Notes: generated by a model not told the origin, from the sequence alone. Shown: positions 24,023-33,138, numbered from the stretch's first letter. The stretch: 38,594 nt of DNA from Flavobacteriaceae bacterium (GCA_027490305.1 JAIXYI010000085.1:1-38594), one strand, 5' to 3'. Translations and numbers: made by a program.

Positions 24023-25036
24023 ATGGAATTACAAAAAATGATTATCCATGAATTAAGGAAGGAGAGTGGTACTACTATCGTAGAACCTGTTTTTTCTGAC
24101 GAGTTAATGCCAAATGACGAGAACTCTGTAGCCTTAATAACCGCATTGGCAGAAAGCTATCGTGGGGATAAAATCCTTTATGCGGTTTTTGATATGGCTG
24201 AGGGAAGATATTTCCCTGAACAGTTTACTATCTATCGTAATAGTCATCGCACTGACGATGATTACGTAGATTTTAGTCGGCACGTACTTGGTAATTTGCA
24301 AGTAATGATTCAGCCTATCCCATTTGCTACGGGTGGGTATTTCATTTTCGCTGAATATGTTGCGAATGGGCAGCTATTCAATTCAGTTTTTCTAATTCGA
24401 GATGTGGAAGGTAAGATTCTGCAAAGAACAGCTCATTCGTATAATATTGGCACTGTCGAATATGTTGATACAAAGAACCTCGCAATGGCTTGCAGAATAA
24501 ATGAAAATCGATTAGACGGAGGCGAAGGAAATTATTTGTCTTTAACGCAGTTGCGTCAACAGGTTATTTCCGAGTATTTCAAAAACTGGATTTCCATTGA
24601 GCAGGTTGAAAGTAGTGGTCAATATACAAAGACACTATACAACATCGTAAATAATATCGAGCTGCCCTTTGATGAAGAAACAGGAGAGCAATTGAGTCTG
24701 CAAACCTTTCGCAATAGAATCTACACCTACGCTACCGAAAGTGTAAATGGCATGTTGAATATTCGCGATTTGAGTGAACGGTTTTATGGAACGCCTGATG
24801 TCTTGTCGGACTATGCAAATGAGCATGATATTTCTATTGACACCGAATTTAAATATCACAAAAGGGAAATGAAAAGGTTTGTCAAACTTGAAGTCACTAA
24901 AGACGGTATTAGCCTCAAATTGTCAAGAGGGACTGCCGATGACAAAATTCGATTCTCCGATGCAGAGCCAAATCTTGTCATTATTGATTCTGAAGCCCTT
25001 GCTAATGCCCTCAGAAATGAATTAAATGACAATTAA
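24023..25036 (+). CDS. NA37 (NdpA/YejK-type) nucleoid-associated protein
   Basis: This 337-residue protein has the usual length for the 37-kDa nucleoid-associated family. Family blocks in order: F-S-R followed by P-F-A-T-G-G-Y-F-I-F (about 89-115, matching YejK PFADGGFVLF), V-E-Y-V-D-T-K-N-L-A-M-A-C-R-I (about 148-162, matching YLDINHADIVARI), N-Y-L-S-L (about 173), R-N-R-I-Y-T-Y-A-T-E (about 231-240) and a C-terminal beta region. YejK binds DNA and sits on the nucleoid. Its stop overlaps the ATG of the next gene (TAATG), so translation is coupled. Codons are AT-richer than in the flanking housekeeping genes, suggesting transfer. Confidence 0.88.
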   Translation: MELQKMIIHELRKESGTTIVEPVFSDELMPNDENSVALITALAESYRGDKILYAVFDMAEGRYFPEQFTIYRNSHRTDDDYVDFSRHVLGNLQVMIQPIPFATGGYFIFAEYVANGQLFNSVFLIRDVEGKILQRTAHSYNIGTVEYVDTKNLAMACRINENRLDGGEGNYLSLTQLRQQVISEYFKNWISIEQVESSGQYTKTLYNIVNNIELPFDEETGEQLSLQTFRNRIYTYATESVNGMLNIRDLSERFYGTPDVLSDYANEHDISIDTEFKYHKREMKRFVKLEVTKDGISLKLSRGTADDKIRFSDAEPNLVIIDSEALANALRNELNDN

Positions 25037-26304
25037 TGAACGACATTTTCGAAGATCTAATTGGAATTTTTAAGCCAGGCACGTTTCAATTTGTTGATGG
25101 AGGTATTGAGTTCGAATTTTCCGAAGAGTGTAAGGGAATCCTCGATAAATGTCAAATCCAATATGCTCAAATTAAACATGGCGCATATTTAAGGATAGAA
25201 CTTGATGACCTACAGTTCGGGATTTACGAAACGTATAGCGATTATTTGAAGGTTGAGGAGGTAAATAAGAATAGGGATAACATTGTCTTTGAAAAAGGCA
25301 AGGTTTCATATTCGTTAATTGGGGATAAAACTTACGTGGATTTTCAACTTAAAGAAGATAGTTACTTCTTTACTAATGCTAGATGCTACTTCGACCTAAT
25401 AAGTTTCATCGATAGTAAAAAATCGGAAACTGAAGACGCTTTCCATTTCGTCGATTATGTGAATGAAGGTGCGAGAAAATTTGTTTTTACAAGTCTAAGT
25501 GACAGGGGGCGTGTTATTGTGGAATATGCGAAAAACGTCCCGCTGATGAATGCTGATTTTGACTACAGAACTACAGTAGATGAGTTTAAAGCATGTTTCA
25601 ATGAAGAAGGAACACATCTTCCGAAATTTTTGAAGAGTTCAATTATAGACAACGGTTCAAGATTCGGAAAAGATGAGCGAATGTATAAAATATTTGAAGG
25701 GCTAAAGGATATTCTTTACTCTGCTAAAGTTAAATTTGAGATTTACATAAATAACCTTTCAATCGATAAAATTGTAAAGGAATACGAAGAATATAAGTCC
25801 AAATACTTCAAAGAACTGACGGAGATTCTGAGTAATCTTACTCAAAAAATTATTGGACTCCCATTGCTTATAGCGGGGACATTATTCGCAATAGAAAAGG
25901 TTAAAGATTCAGTTGAGTTTTTGTGGGTTTTGATAGTGGTAACGTTAGTGACAAATATCTATTTGGTCACCTTGCTCAAAATTAATTTTAAAGAACTATA
26001 TCACATCGAGGCATCCGTTGAAAGAGATTTTAGAAAACTTATGGAGAATAAGTTCTTCGACAAATTCAAGAGCGAGAAAAAACCTTTTGAAAGGATACGT
26101 GTGCGTATAACAGATAAATCTCGTGCGCTAAGAACGATTTGCGAGTCTTACTATTGGATTTTGAGTGTGTCAAATGTTGTAACAATTGACCTCATACTTT
26201 CTTATCTCAAAATTGAAACGGGTGTAATAGTGTTATTATCCTTTATCGCAGGTGTCTTCATACTTCATTTCAAAAATGAGGTTACTTTGAATAGTGAAGA
26301 TTAA
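25036..26304 (+). CDS. Unrecognised four-helix membrane protein coupled to NA37
   Basis: This 422-residue protein has no signal peptide. Residues 1-265 are soluble and mixed alpha/beta, with many Asp/Glu/Lys and a coiled coil near 245-265. Then come helices at about 272-286 and 295-314, a charged cytoplasmic-looking segment (about 318-372), and helices at about 373-392 and 397-413. Thus about 270 residues of cytosolic head sit on a hairpin of four membrane helices. I recognise no family. One-base overlap with NA37 implies a stoichiometric partner. A membrane-attached effector (as in abortive infection) or a nucleoid-membrane tether is possible; both are inference. Confidence 0.8.
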   Translation: MNDIFEDLIGIFKPGTFQFVDGGIEFEFSEECKGILDKCQIQYAQIKHGAYLRIELDDLQFGIYETYSDYLKVEEVNKNRDNIVFEKGKVSYSLIGDKTYVDFQLKEDSYFFTNARCYFDLISFIDSKKSETEDAFHFVDYVNEGARKFVFTSLSDRGRVIVEYAKNVPLMNADFDYRTTVDEFKACFNEEGTHLPKFLKSSIIDNGSRFGKDERMYKIFEGLKDILYSAKVKFEIYINNLSIDKIVKEYEEYKSKYFKELTEILSNLTQKIIGLPLLIAGTLFAIEKVKDSVEFLWVLIVVTLVTNIYLVTLLKINFKELYHIEASVERDFRKLMENKFFDKFKSEKKPFERIRVRITDKSRALRTICESYYWILSVSNVVTIDLILSYLKIETGVIVLLSFIAGVFILHFKNEVTLNSED

Positions 26305-26379
26305 GTACAATTCAATTAGGGTATTTTACGACACGGTTTTAGAAAGAGGGTATAAATTGGAGGTATTTTCTAAAAAGGG

Positions 26380-26421
26380 AAAAGGCTCATTCGCTTTGTT
26401 ATCAAGCAAATAAGCCTTTTT
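26380..26421. terminator. Strong hairpin terminator between the island and tRNA-Leu
   Basis: AAAAGGCTCATTCGCTT pairs with AAGCAAATAAGCCTTTT (G-U tolerated), with a loop of about 8 nt and A-rich and T-rich flanks. It can terminate tRNA-Leu on the reverse strand and the NA37 operon on the forward strand. Confidence 0.85.
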
Positions 26422-26426
26422 GATTG

Positions 26427-26508
26427 TGCGGGCGATAGGACTCGAACCTACACACCGTGAGGCACCAGATCCTAAGTCTGGCGTGTCTACCAATTTCACC
26501 ACGCCCGC
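26427..26508 (-). tRNA. tRNA-Leu (anticodon UAG)
   Basis: The reverse strand reads GCGGGCGTGGTGAAATTGGT, a 7-bp acceptor stem closing with CGCCCGC. The anticodon arm is C-C-A-G-A-C-TTAG-G-A-T-C-T-G-G with loop CTTAGGA (anticodon TAG). A long class II variable arm and TTCGAGTCC in the T loop follow. The discriminator is A; no CCA is encoded. A -7 box TATATTFG-type match (TATATTTG) lies at 26518-26525. Confidence 0.97.
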
Positions 26509-26517
26509 TTGGAGGCG

Positions 26518-26525
26518 CAAATATA
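26518..26525 (-). promoter_or_regulatory. -7 box for tRNA-Leu
   Basis: The reverse strand reads TATATTTG, 9 nt upstream of the mature tRNA 5' end. Confidence 0.55.
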
Positions 26526-26557
26526 AGGATACTTCCGGATTTACAAGGTAAGTATCG

Positions 26558-27391
26558 TTATTTTTTCGAGGCTTCCTTTACAAAGGGCTGCGTATCGATG
26601 CCTGCGTCGTGCAACGCAGTTTTGATGCGCTCCAGTACTTCCGATACCATCAAACCGTAGTCCTCGTTCTTCGCCCATGGTCGGATGGCGAGGCGTACCG
26701 CATTGTCTAACAACTCCGTGACGACAACCGCCGGTGCCGGGTCTTTGAGCACCCGCGTATTTTGTTCCAGTATCGAATAGATGAGGTCTTTTACTAGTTT
26801 AAGGTCGGCATCATACGCAATCGAAAACAGCAGTTCCGCCCGTCGTGTGCCGCCCATCGAGAAGTTAATGATGGTGCCGTTCGACAGCGCGCCGTTCGGC
26901 ACAAAAATCGTTTGGTTGTTGCCGGTCACGAGTTTGGTGACGAAGATCTGGATCTCCAACACGGTTCCGGTTACGCCCTGAGCTTCGATCGTATCGCCTA
27001 CGCGGAACGGTTTGAACATAATGATGAGCATCCCACCCGCAAAATTGGAAAGCGAGCCCTGCAACGAGAGTCCGACTGCGAGTCCGGCGGCACCCAAAAT
27101 CGCTACGAACGACGAGGTTTCGACCCCGAGTTTCGAAATAAACGTAACGAAAAGGAGTATCCGTAAGGCCCACAAAAGGATGTCGGCAAAGAAACGCGAA
27201 AGGGTCGGATCAAGGTCGCGCTTCACCATCACACGGCGCACCAGCCGGTTCACAATCCGGATGACGTAAAGCCCAATGAATAAGACGATAAGCGCCGACA
27301 AAACGCGGGGCACATAATCCTCAAAAAAAACAAGTAAACGGTCGGTGTAACGCGACAATAAGTCCGGACCCGGAATAAGGTCGTTTATCAT
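26558..27391 (-). CDS. Small-conductance mechanosensitive channel (MscS family)
   Basis: This 277-residue protein has three N-terminal membrane helices (about 27-50, 70-88 and the pore helix near 95-125). The pore-lining TM3 is Gly/Ala rich (G-A-A-G-L-A-V-G-L-S-L-Q-G-S-L-S-N-F-A-G-G). The MscS beta domain follows (F-K-P-F-R-V-G-D-T-I at about 126-135, then FVPNG.LSNG.I.N). It releases solutes at hypo-osmotic shock. A -7 box (reverse TACCTTTG) lies at 27415-27422, 23 nt before the ATG. Confidence 0.95.
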   Translation of the reverse strand: MINDLIPGPDLLSRYTDRLLVFFEDYVPRVLSALIVLFIGLYVIRIVNRLVRRVMVKRDLDPTLSRFFADILLWALRILLFVTFISKLGVETSSFVAILGAAGLAVGLSLQGSLSNFAGGMLIIMFKPFRVGDTIEAQGVTGTVLEIQIFVTKLVTGNNQTIFVPNGALSNGTIINFSMGGTRRAELLFSIAYDADLKLVKDLIYSILEQNTRVLKDPAPAVVVTELLDNAVRLAIRPWAKNEDYGLMVSEVLERIKTALHDAGIDTQPFVKEASKK

Positions 27392-27414
27392 AGAATGCCT
27401 TCTTTTTTGGAACG

Positions 27415-27422
27415 CAAAGGTA
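27415..27422 (-). promoter_or_regulatory. -7 box for the MscS gene
   Basis: The reverse strand reads TACCTTTG (TAnnTTTG). Confidence 0.55.
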
Positions 27423-27461
27423 TGATTTTAGGAGGTTGGAAAGCGTGAACAGGTTCTTAAA

Positions 27462-27833
27462 TCAAGAGCCTGATGCCGTATCGTCTGATGGGTTTCGCGG
27501 TTTTGGTTTCCGCTTTCTGGGTTTGGGTTTCGCGTCAACGGGGGTGGTGGGCGCGTCTGGTTTTATCGGGGTATCCGTTTTGCGGGGCGGCGTTTGCTTG
27601 CGCTTTTTGGGCTTTGGTCGTGCGACGGTTTCATTCTGTTCTTCCTCACGCACATCGACCGTTTTTTTCGCCGCATGACGCATTGAGGTGGACTTAATCT
27701 GTTGGCGGGTTCGTGCGGTAATTTCCGCCACTTCGTCTGCCGGCGTTGGTTTGGTTCGGGTTTTTGGCGCGGTAGCCGCCTTCGAACGAAACATACCGCC
27801 GAAAAGATCACTGAAAAAGGAAAGGATACCCAT
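27462..27833 (-). CDS. Small basic Lys/Pro/Thr-rich hypothetical protein
   Basis: This 123-residue protein has a short amphipathic N-terminus (M-G-I-L-S-F-F-S-D-L-F-G-G) and a very basic tail with K-P-K-P-R-K-R-K-P-K style repeats. No domain is recognised. The composition suggests a disordered nucleic-acid-binding or envelope-associated tail. It lies 70 nt upstream of MscS and 90 nt downstream of CotH on the same strand. The call is uncertain because it is low complexity. Confidence 0.5.
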   Translation of the reverse strand: MGILSFFSDLFGGMFRSKAATAPKTRTKPTPADEVAEITARTRQQIKSTSMRHAAKKTVDVREEEQNETVARPKPKKRKQTPPRKTDTPIKPDAPTTPVDAKPKPRKRKPKPRNPSDDTASGS

Positions 27834-27923
27834 ATGTGTAGCGATTGGTTCTACACTCTAAGGTACGCCAAAAGGCCCGGTTCTCGCAACGCGATACGGC
27901 TAATATTCTGTTAAATAGTCGCG

Positions 27924-29939
27924 TTATTCGACGATTAAGCGTGATCGTACGGCTGTGGCTCCGGCTTTGCCCGTCAGGAGGTATACGCCCGATGACAATT
28001 CCGACACATTCAATACCGCTTCGGTAGCAGTGGGTTTCCACGTCTGTATCAACCTCCCCGACAAATCATAAAGGCTTAGTTCCTGTAAGGGCAACGAAGT
28101 GGTTACCGTGACGAAATCATGTGCCGGATTGGGTGTTACCGCGTACACCGCCATCGCTTCGGTTTCCACCCTGAGCGTCGTGTCGCTTACCGCTTCCCAA
28201 CTCGACGCAAGGGCGTTATCGTAGCTGTCGTTGATCAGGCGAAGGTAGTTGCCATTGCCGTCTGCATCGGGCCAGGGGGCGGAATCGTAATAATGGACTT
28301 CATCGATGACATTTCCAAAGGCATCGGCTAAAATGAGGTCTTTGTCGCTGTTCGAAAGGTTGCGCGTGAAAGCACCAAAGGGTGCAAAACCATATTTACT
28401 TTGGAAAACCGCCGGCTTACTGGCAAGATACACGGTTGCGCCTGCGGCGAGCGTTTGGTTGGCCGGAAATTGGTAGACGAAACCCGTTCCGCGGAAGTAA
28501 ATCCCCGTTAGGTTCACGGTTGTCGTGCCGGTATTCCGGATGGAAAGAAATTCTTGGTCGTCGTTGTTAGGATACGTCGAATTGGTGTCGGGATGATAGT
28601 GGATACGGTTGATCACAAGCGACGGAAGGGCAACATTGCTGCACGGGGTCGTAGCCGGCATTTGCGCCGAAATCCAGTCGACGCGATCGGCCAGCCAGCT
28701 TTTCATGTTGATAATTTCCCCCGAAAGGTCGGGAACAGTGCCCCATCGTTCTTCTTCACGCGCCGCAGCATCTGAGATCTCAGCCACGATATTGTCGATA
28801 AATGCATCGAGTTGGTCGGGATGCAGCGGGCCATTCGGCTGCGTTAACTCGGCCCAACGTCGGGCAAAGTAGCACTTATAGGTGGTGTTGTTGAACAATG
28901 TCTGCCAGAACGAGGCGCCCTGGTTGTCACCATTACCGAACTGCCAGACATCATAATGGCTGCGGTCGTAACCCCAGAAAAACAAGTCGTTGCCATAGGT
29001 GAGGTTGTAGTCCCAAATAGGCCCGGCCCTCAGCTTGCCGTTCCGGTCTTTGTGGAAGTAGGTGCTGAATTGGTAGGAATCGGCGTTGCTCGACAATTCC
29101 GCCAGGATCATATAGTCGATGAACGACGGAATGTCGATCACGGACGGGTAGCCTGTGGTAATGGACGTGCTATTCGACACGGCTTGCAAATACGTGAATT
29201 GGGACTGGATGTAGGCGTTCTGCTCGGCGGTCACATTCTCGGGTTTCGGAAGTTCGTGTATAAAATCAACCCAATCACCCGGAATCGACGACTGCATCGA
29301 CCACGCTACCGGATCGCCTCCCGTGGTTTTGTCGGCCTTTGTGATGTAGCCTCCTGACAAATTCGGAAGGGTGTTGCTTGAGGACGATATCTTTATGACG
29401 TTCACGCGATTGGAGTCGGCTTTGATTTTCTCCTGCAACACATACAACCCAATGTAATCGCCGTTCAGGATGATTTCGCAATACTGGGTGCGTGTGGCGT
29501 AGTCGCCCAACTGGCGGGCCAGGTTATACGACAGGTAATCGCGGATTAGCGACGGATCGAACGCGAGTCCGTTGAAAATCCAGTCGCTTTCTTCCGGCAT
29601 ACCCAGAAGGTCTGCGTCAAGGTCATCGGAATCATCCGTAAGTTTGGTGGTAAAGCTGTATTGTTTTTTGGGAAGTGCCTGTGAACTCGAGCCTCGGACC
29701 TCAATCGCGATGCGCCCGTTATAATCGATATAGTCGGGGTTAGTGGCATCGGAAACATACGTCGTCTGCCCGGCACCGCGGTATACGATTTTCATGCTGG
29801 CCGGAATCTTGGGTTCATCCGGAATTTCCTGTCCGCCATCTGTCGTAATCCATACAATGGGTAAATTGCTTTCCGTCAGTATTTGCGCGTACGTCCAGAG
29901 GGAACAACAAAGAAGAAAGGAAACGAAAAGATGTCGCAT
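27924..29939 (-). CDS. CotH-kinase protein with lamin-tail domain and T9SS C-terminal signal
   Basis: This 671-residue secreted protein has a signal peptide (1-19, ending T-Y-A-Q) and a CotH-like kinase domain at about 70-420 (E-V-R-G-S-S-S-Q, K-K-Q-Y-S-F, G-D-Y-I-G-L-Y-V-L-Q-E-K-I, then the G-P-I-W-D-Y-N-L-T-Y-G-N-D block). A lamin-tail domain follows at about 445-580 (V-I-N-R-I-H-Y-H-P, then D-Q-E-F-L-S-I-R-N), then a type IX sorting domain at about 600-671 (P-N-P-A-H-D-F...Y-D-L-S-G-R-L..G-V-Y-L-L). It is likely exported and displayed by T9SS. Substrate unknown. A -7 box TAGCTTTG (reverse) lies at 29956-29963. Confidence 0.93.
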   Translation of the reverse strand: MRHLFVSFLLCCSLWTYAQILTESNLPIVWITTDGGQEIPDEPKIPASMKIVYRGAGQTTYVSDATNPDYIDYNGRIAIEVRGSSSQALPKKQYSFTTKLTDDSDDLDADLLGMPEESDWIFNGLAFDPSLIRDYLSYNLARQLGDYATRTQYCEIILNGDYIGLYVLQEKIKADSNRVNVIKISSSSNTLPNLSGGYITKADKTTGGDPVAWSMQSSIPGDWVDFIHELPKPENVTAEQNAYIQSQFTYLQAVSNSTSITTGYPSVIDIPSFIDYMILAELSSNADSYQFSTYFHKDRNGKLRAGPIWDYNLTYGNDLFFWGYDRSHYDVWQFGNGDNQGASFWQTLFNNTTYKCYFARRWAELTQPNGPLHPDQLDAFIDNIVAEISDAAAREEERWGTVPDLSGEIINMKSWLADRVDWISAQMPATTPCSNVALPSLVINRIHYHPDTNSTYPNNDDQEFLSIRNTGTTTVNLTGIYFRGTGFVYQFPANQTLAAGATVYLASKPAVFQSKYGFAPFGAFTRNLSNSDKDLILADAFGNVIDEVHYYDSAPWPDADGNGNYLRLINDSYDNALASSWEAVSDTTLRVETEAMAVYAVTPNPAHDFVTVTTSLPLQELSLYDLSGRLIQTWKPTATEAVLNVSELSSGVYLLTGKAGATAVRSRLIVE

Positions 29940-29955
29940 GACCGGGCATTTCCGA

Positions 29956-29963
29956 CAAAGCTA
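29956..29963 (-). promoter_or_regulatory. -7 box for the CotH gene
   Basis: The reverse strand reads TAGCTTTG, 16 nt before the ATG. Confidence 0.5.
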
Positions 29964-29968
29964 CGAAA

Positions 29969-31975
29969 TCAACGCCATTGCGCCCGTGCATCTTCCAGAT
30001 TATCAACCGGTAAACCACAGGTGTTGTTTTGACAGACATACAACTGCAGGCGGTTTTCGACGAATCGCCCGTTGAGAAAGGGCAGGTTCGACGCCGTTTC
30101 CGACGCCGCGATGATGAGTTGTGGATGCCATTCTGACTGGAGTAAACGGGTCGCTTCGAGGGCGCCTTCACCCACGATGGCGAGTTCAATGACCTGCTCA
30201 CCCGATAGCAGTTCAAGCCGCATCCAATTGGCAAAGGCCGACGGGTAATCGATTCCGGGGATGATACCGGCTACCATCCGCGTAGCTACTTTTCGGTAAT
30301 GCGGATTGACGAAGTAGACGCCCAGTCGAAACAGGTTGTCGGCCATGATCGAATTAGACGCCGGGATAACGTTGTCTTCGATTTCATAATGGCCGGCCAC
30401 CAGCACATCACCTGAAAGCGGTCGAAACGAGAAGAATCCGGACGCCGGATCGTAGAAGCGGTCGAGGGTTTCGTCGGCGAGGGCTTTTGCGTGGTGCAGC
30501 CACGACTCATCAAAGCTCACGGTGTAGAGTGCAAGGAAGGCGTCGATAGTGCCCGCATAGTCTTCGAGAAAGCCGCCGACGGAGGACGTTCCGTTTTTGT
30601 AGGTACGCCAGAGGGAACCCTCAGCAGACATGAGTTTCGAGAGGATAAAGTGACCGGCCCGCACTGCATTTTCCGCGTAAGATGGTACGCCCGTGGCGCC
30701 GAAGGCATCGGCAAAACCACGGATTATCAACGCGTTCCATCCGGTGAGGGTTTTGTCGTCAAGCGAGGGCCGCGCACGGTTCTCCCGCCATTCAAAGAGC
30801 CGCTGCTCCCACTGGCTTTTGCGTGTCGCCAGTACGCTTTCTTCCAGTCCGGCCTCAGCAGCGATGTCGGAGAGAGGCCGATTCTGTATCAAGACATACT
30901 GCCCGTGCTCCCAGTGTCCGAAATCGTCTAGGTGGAATACCTGTGAAAAAAGCGGCAGTTCGGCGCCGAGGCAGGCTTCTAATTCGGGTTTTGTCCAGGT
31001 GTAGAAGGCGCCCTCTTCGCTTTTCCCCGCAGCATTCAGGCTGTCGGCGTCGAGCGCACTGAAGAAGCCGCCTTCGCCGTTGGCCAGTTCGCGGGAAACG
31101 AACGAAAGGGTTTTGTCGATGACCTCACGGTATAAAGGTGAGTCCGTTCGGCGGAAGGCTTCGGCATAGAGCGACACCAGTTGTGCGTTGTCGTAAAGCA
31201 TCTTTTCAAAATGCGGCACGTGCCAGCGCATGTCGACCGAGTAGCGGGAGAAACCGCCGCCGACGGTGTCGAAGAGGCCACCCCAGGCCATTCGCGTAAG
31301 TGTCAGGTCGACGAAATCGGCCAGCGCGGTGTCGGATTTTGCCGTTGCGTAGGCTATCAGGAAACGGTAATTGCACGGCATCATGAATTTCGGGGCCCGG
31401 GCCATGCCGCCGTATTCGTGGTCAAAACTGCGTTTCCATTTGGCGACGAGGGGATCGAGTGCGGCCGGGACTTCCGGCGTCGGATTGAGCGGAAGTGCCA
31501 GGGCATCGACGGCTTCGAGGAGTTTGTCGGCATACTCGGTCATGCGACCCGGTTCCGTTTGCCACATATGGGCCAGGTGGGCAAGCGATTCCATCCATTC
31601 CTCCTTTCGGAAGTAGGTACCGCCCCACACAGGCCGCCCGTCGGGAAGCGCGACGACGTTCAGGGGCCAGCCGCCGCGACCGGTCATGATCTGTACGGCT
31701 TTCATGTAGACGGCATCGACGTCCGGACGTTCTTCACGGTCGACCTTGATGCACACAAAATCAGCGTTCATAACGGAAGCTGCCGTCGCGTCTTCAAAGG
31801 TTTCATGCTCCATGACGTGGCACCAGTGACAGGCCGAATAGCCTACGCTGATGATGAGCAGTTTCTGTTGCGCTTTCGCGGATGCCAGGGCCTCATCGTT
31901 CCACGCTTTCCAAAAGACGGGGTTGTGGGCGTGTTGCAGGAGGTAGGGACTCGTCTCTTTTGACAATTCGTTCAT
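29969..31975 (-). CDS. YyaL/DUF255 thioredoxin-domain protein
   Basis: This 668-residue protein has an N-terminal thioredoxin-like DUF255 domain with active-site C-H-W-C (Cys49, Cys52) in [15 protein letters not shown], then [11 protein letters not shown]-terminal six-hairpin glycosidase-like fold follows. It resembles human SPATA20 and bacterial YyaL; the reaction is not established. The frame extends 36 codons upstream into the dispersed element, so ATG 31973-31975 is chosen. Confidence 0.93.
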   Translation of the reverse strand: MNELSKETSPYLLQHAHNPVFWKAWNDEALASAKAQQKLLIISVGYSACHWCHVMEHETFEDATAASVMNADFVCIKVDREERPDVDAVYMKAVQIMTGRGGWPLNVVALPDGRPVWGGTYFRKEEWMESLAHLAHMWQTEPGRMTEYADKLLEAVDALALPLNPTPEVPAALDPLVAKWKRSFDHEYGGMARAPKFMMPCNYRFLIAYATAKSDTALADFVDLTLTRMAWGGLFDTVGGGFSRYSVDMRWHVPHFEKMLYDNAQLVSLYAEAFRRTDSPLYREVIDKTLSFVSRELANGEGGFFSALDADSLNAAGKSEEGAFYTWTKPELEACLGAELPLFSQVFHLDDFGHWEHGQYVLIQNRPLSDIAAEAGLEESVLATRKSQWEQRLFEWRENRARPSLDDKTLTGWNALIIRGFADAFGATGVPSYAENAVRAGHFILSKLMSAEGSLWRTYKNGTSSVGGFLEDYAGTIDAFLALYTVSFDESWLHHAKALADETLDRFYDPASGFFSFRPLSGDVLVAGHYEIEDNVIPASNSIMADNLFRLGVYFVNPHYRKVATRMVAGIIPGIDYPSAFANWMRLELLSGEQVIELAIVGEGALEATRLLQSEWHPQLIIAASETASNLPFLNGRFVENRLQLYVCQNNTCGLPVDNLEDARAQWR

Positions 31976-31989
31976 GGGGAGAAGGTATC

Positions 31990-32131
31990 TAGCCCGGATG
32001 GCAGCGGAAAGCCTTTGGAACGGAAAACCCGATTTTGCCCGGTGGCGACGGCGACCAACGGAAGCCGGGAGGCCCGGATGCAAAAGCGGTTTTGCGGGAC
32101 AAAGCTTGCAGCGTACAGCCGGATCGGCTTC
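31990..32131 (+). repeat. Dispersed structured element, copy B
   Basis: This 142-bp element has the same ends and core as 3107-3250. The arms differ in sequence but still pair: CCGATTTTGC (left) with GCAAAAGCGG (right), and CCGG with CCGG, where copy A has TGCTTTTTC/GAAAAAGCA. This compensatory change points to selection on structure. It lies between the YyaL start and the Nfu terminator. Confidence 0.75.
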
Positions 32132-32138
32132 AAAAAAT

Positions 32139-32167
32139 AAAAAAGCGCCCGTTTTAGCGGACGCTTA
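32139..32167 (-). terminator. Rho-independent terminator of the Nfu gene
   Basis: On the reverse strand AAGCGTCCG and CGGGCGCTT (one G-U) close a CTAAAA loop, followed by a T-rich tract. It begins 17 nt past the stop. Confidence 0.8.
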
Positions 32168-32183
32168 AAGGTACGTTTTTAGC

Positions 32184-33089
32184 TTATGCGTTCAGCGCTT
32201 CGACGCGAATCTGTTCGTCTTTGAGCATGTCTTTGAGCATGTTCTCGATGCCGCTTTTCAGGGTGAAAGTCGACGACGGACAGCCGCTGCACGCCCCTTG
32301 CAGGATCACTTTTACGCGCTTGTCAGCCGGGTCATACGAGTCGAAAAGGATGTTGCCCCCGTCGGCCTGAACCGCGGGTTTCACGTATTCTTCGAGGATG
32401 TTGACGATCTGCTGCGAGGTCGTATCAAGCGTGTCGAAATGCTCGATTTTCTGTTTTTGCGTCTTCTCGCTTTGGGCCAGGAGGCTTTCGTCTACGACCG
32501 TCCCGCCGTTTTGGATGAAGTCGCGGATGAACGAGCGGATTTCGACGGTGATGTCGTTCCAGTCGTAGGCCTCGTATTTCGTGACCGACACGTAGTTTTC
32601 GTCGATGAAGACCTCTTTCACGCTCGGTATTTTGAACAGTTCCTGTGCGAGCGGTGAGGCTTTTGCCTGGTCGATGTTATGGAATTCGCAGGCCACTCCG
32701 GTCAGGCGGCTGTTGGCTACGAATTTGAGTACGGCCGGGTTGGGTGTGGTTTCGCCATAGATCGTGGTGGCCTTTTTTTCCCACGGCTTGACTTCTTCTT
32801 CCTCTTCGATCACCGTTCCGCCTTTGGCCACGAAGGCGTCGATTTGTTCGGCTACGGCTTCCTGCACATCGTCCCATTCGACGATGTTGTAGCGTTCGAT
32901 GGCGACGAAATTCTGCGAGATGTAGACCGTTTTCACGAACGGCAGGTAGAACAATTGACGGGCAAGGGGAGACGAAGTGGCTTCGTCTATATTGCGAAAT
33001 TCATAACCTTTGCCCTTTACTGCCAAATTTTTTACCTCAAATTTCAGTATAGCAGGGCTTTGGGTTGTTTTTATTGTAACATTTTCCAT
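32184..33089 (-). CDS. Nfu-type iron-sulfur cluster carrier with two N-terminal domains
   Basis: This 301-residue protein has two Nfu_N-type domains in tandem. Each carries T-x-x-P-A-x-L-K-F, F-R/H-N-I-D-x-A and S-P-L-A-R/Q-x-L-F (about 5-95 and 110-205). A NifU-like C-terminal domain follows with C-S-G-C (Cys267, Cys270) in G-A-C-S-G-C-P-S-S-T. By family it carries [4Fe-4S] clusters to target enzymes. A longer start 7 codons upstream would contain the -7 box, so ATG 33087-33089 is chosen. A -7 box lies at 33108-33115. Confidence 0.93.
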   Translation of the reverse strand: MENVTIKTTQSPAILKFEVKNLAVKGKGYEFRNIDEATSSPLARQLFYLPFVKTVYISQNFVAIERYNIVEWDDVQEAVAEQIDAFVAKGGTVIEEEEEVKPWEKKATTIYGETTPNPAVLKFVANSRLTGVACEFHNIDQAKASPLAQELFKIPSVKEVFIDENYVSVTKYEAYDWNDITVEIRSFIRDFIQNGGTVVDESLLAQSEKTQKQKIEHFDTLDTTSQQIVNILEEYVKPAVQADGGNILFDSYDPADKRVKVILQGACSGCPSSTFTLKSGIENMLKDMLKDEQIRVEALNA

Positions 33090-33107
33090 GGAATTTGTTT
33101 TAGCGTA

Positions 33108-33115
33108 CAAATTTA
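33108..33115 (-). promoter_or_regulatory. -7 box for the Nfu gene
   Basis: The reverse strand reads TAAATTTG, 18 nt before the ATG. It lies back to back with 33139-33146. Confidence 0.55.
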
Positions 33116-33138
33116 ACGAACAAAATTTAGGGTTTCTT

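Noticed and set aside
26326..26520. Reverse-strand ORF of 64 codons over tRNA-Leu
   Set aside because: It translates the tRNA and its terminator; not a gene.
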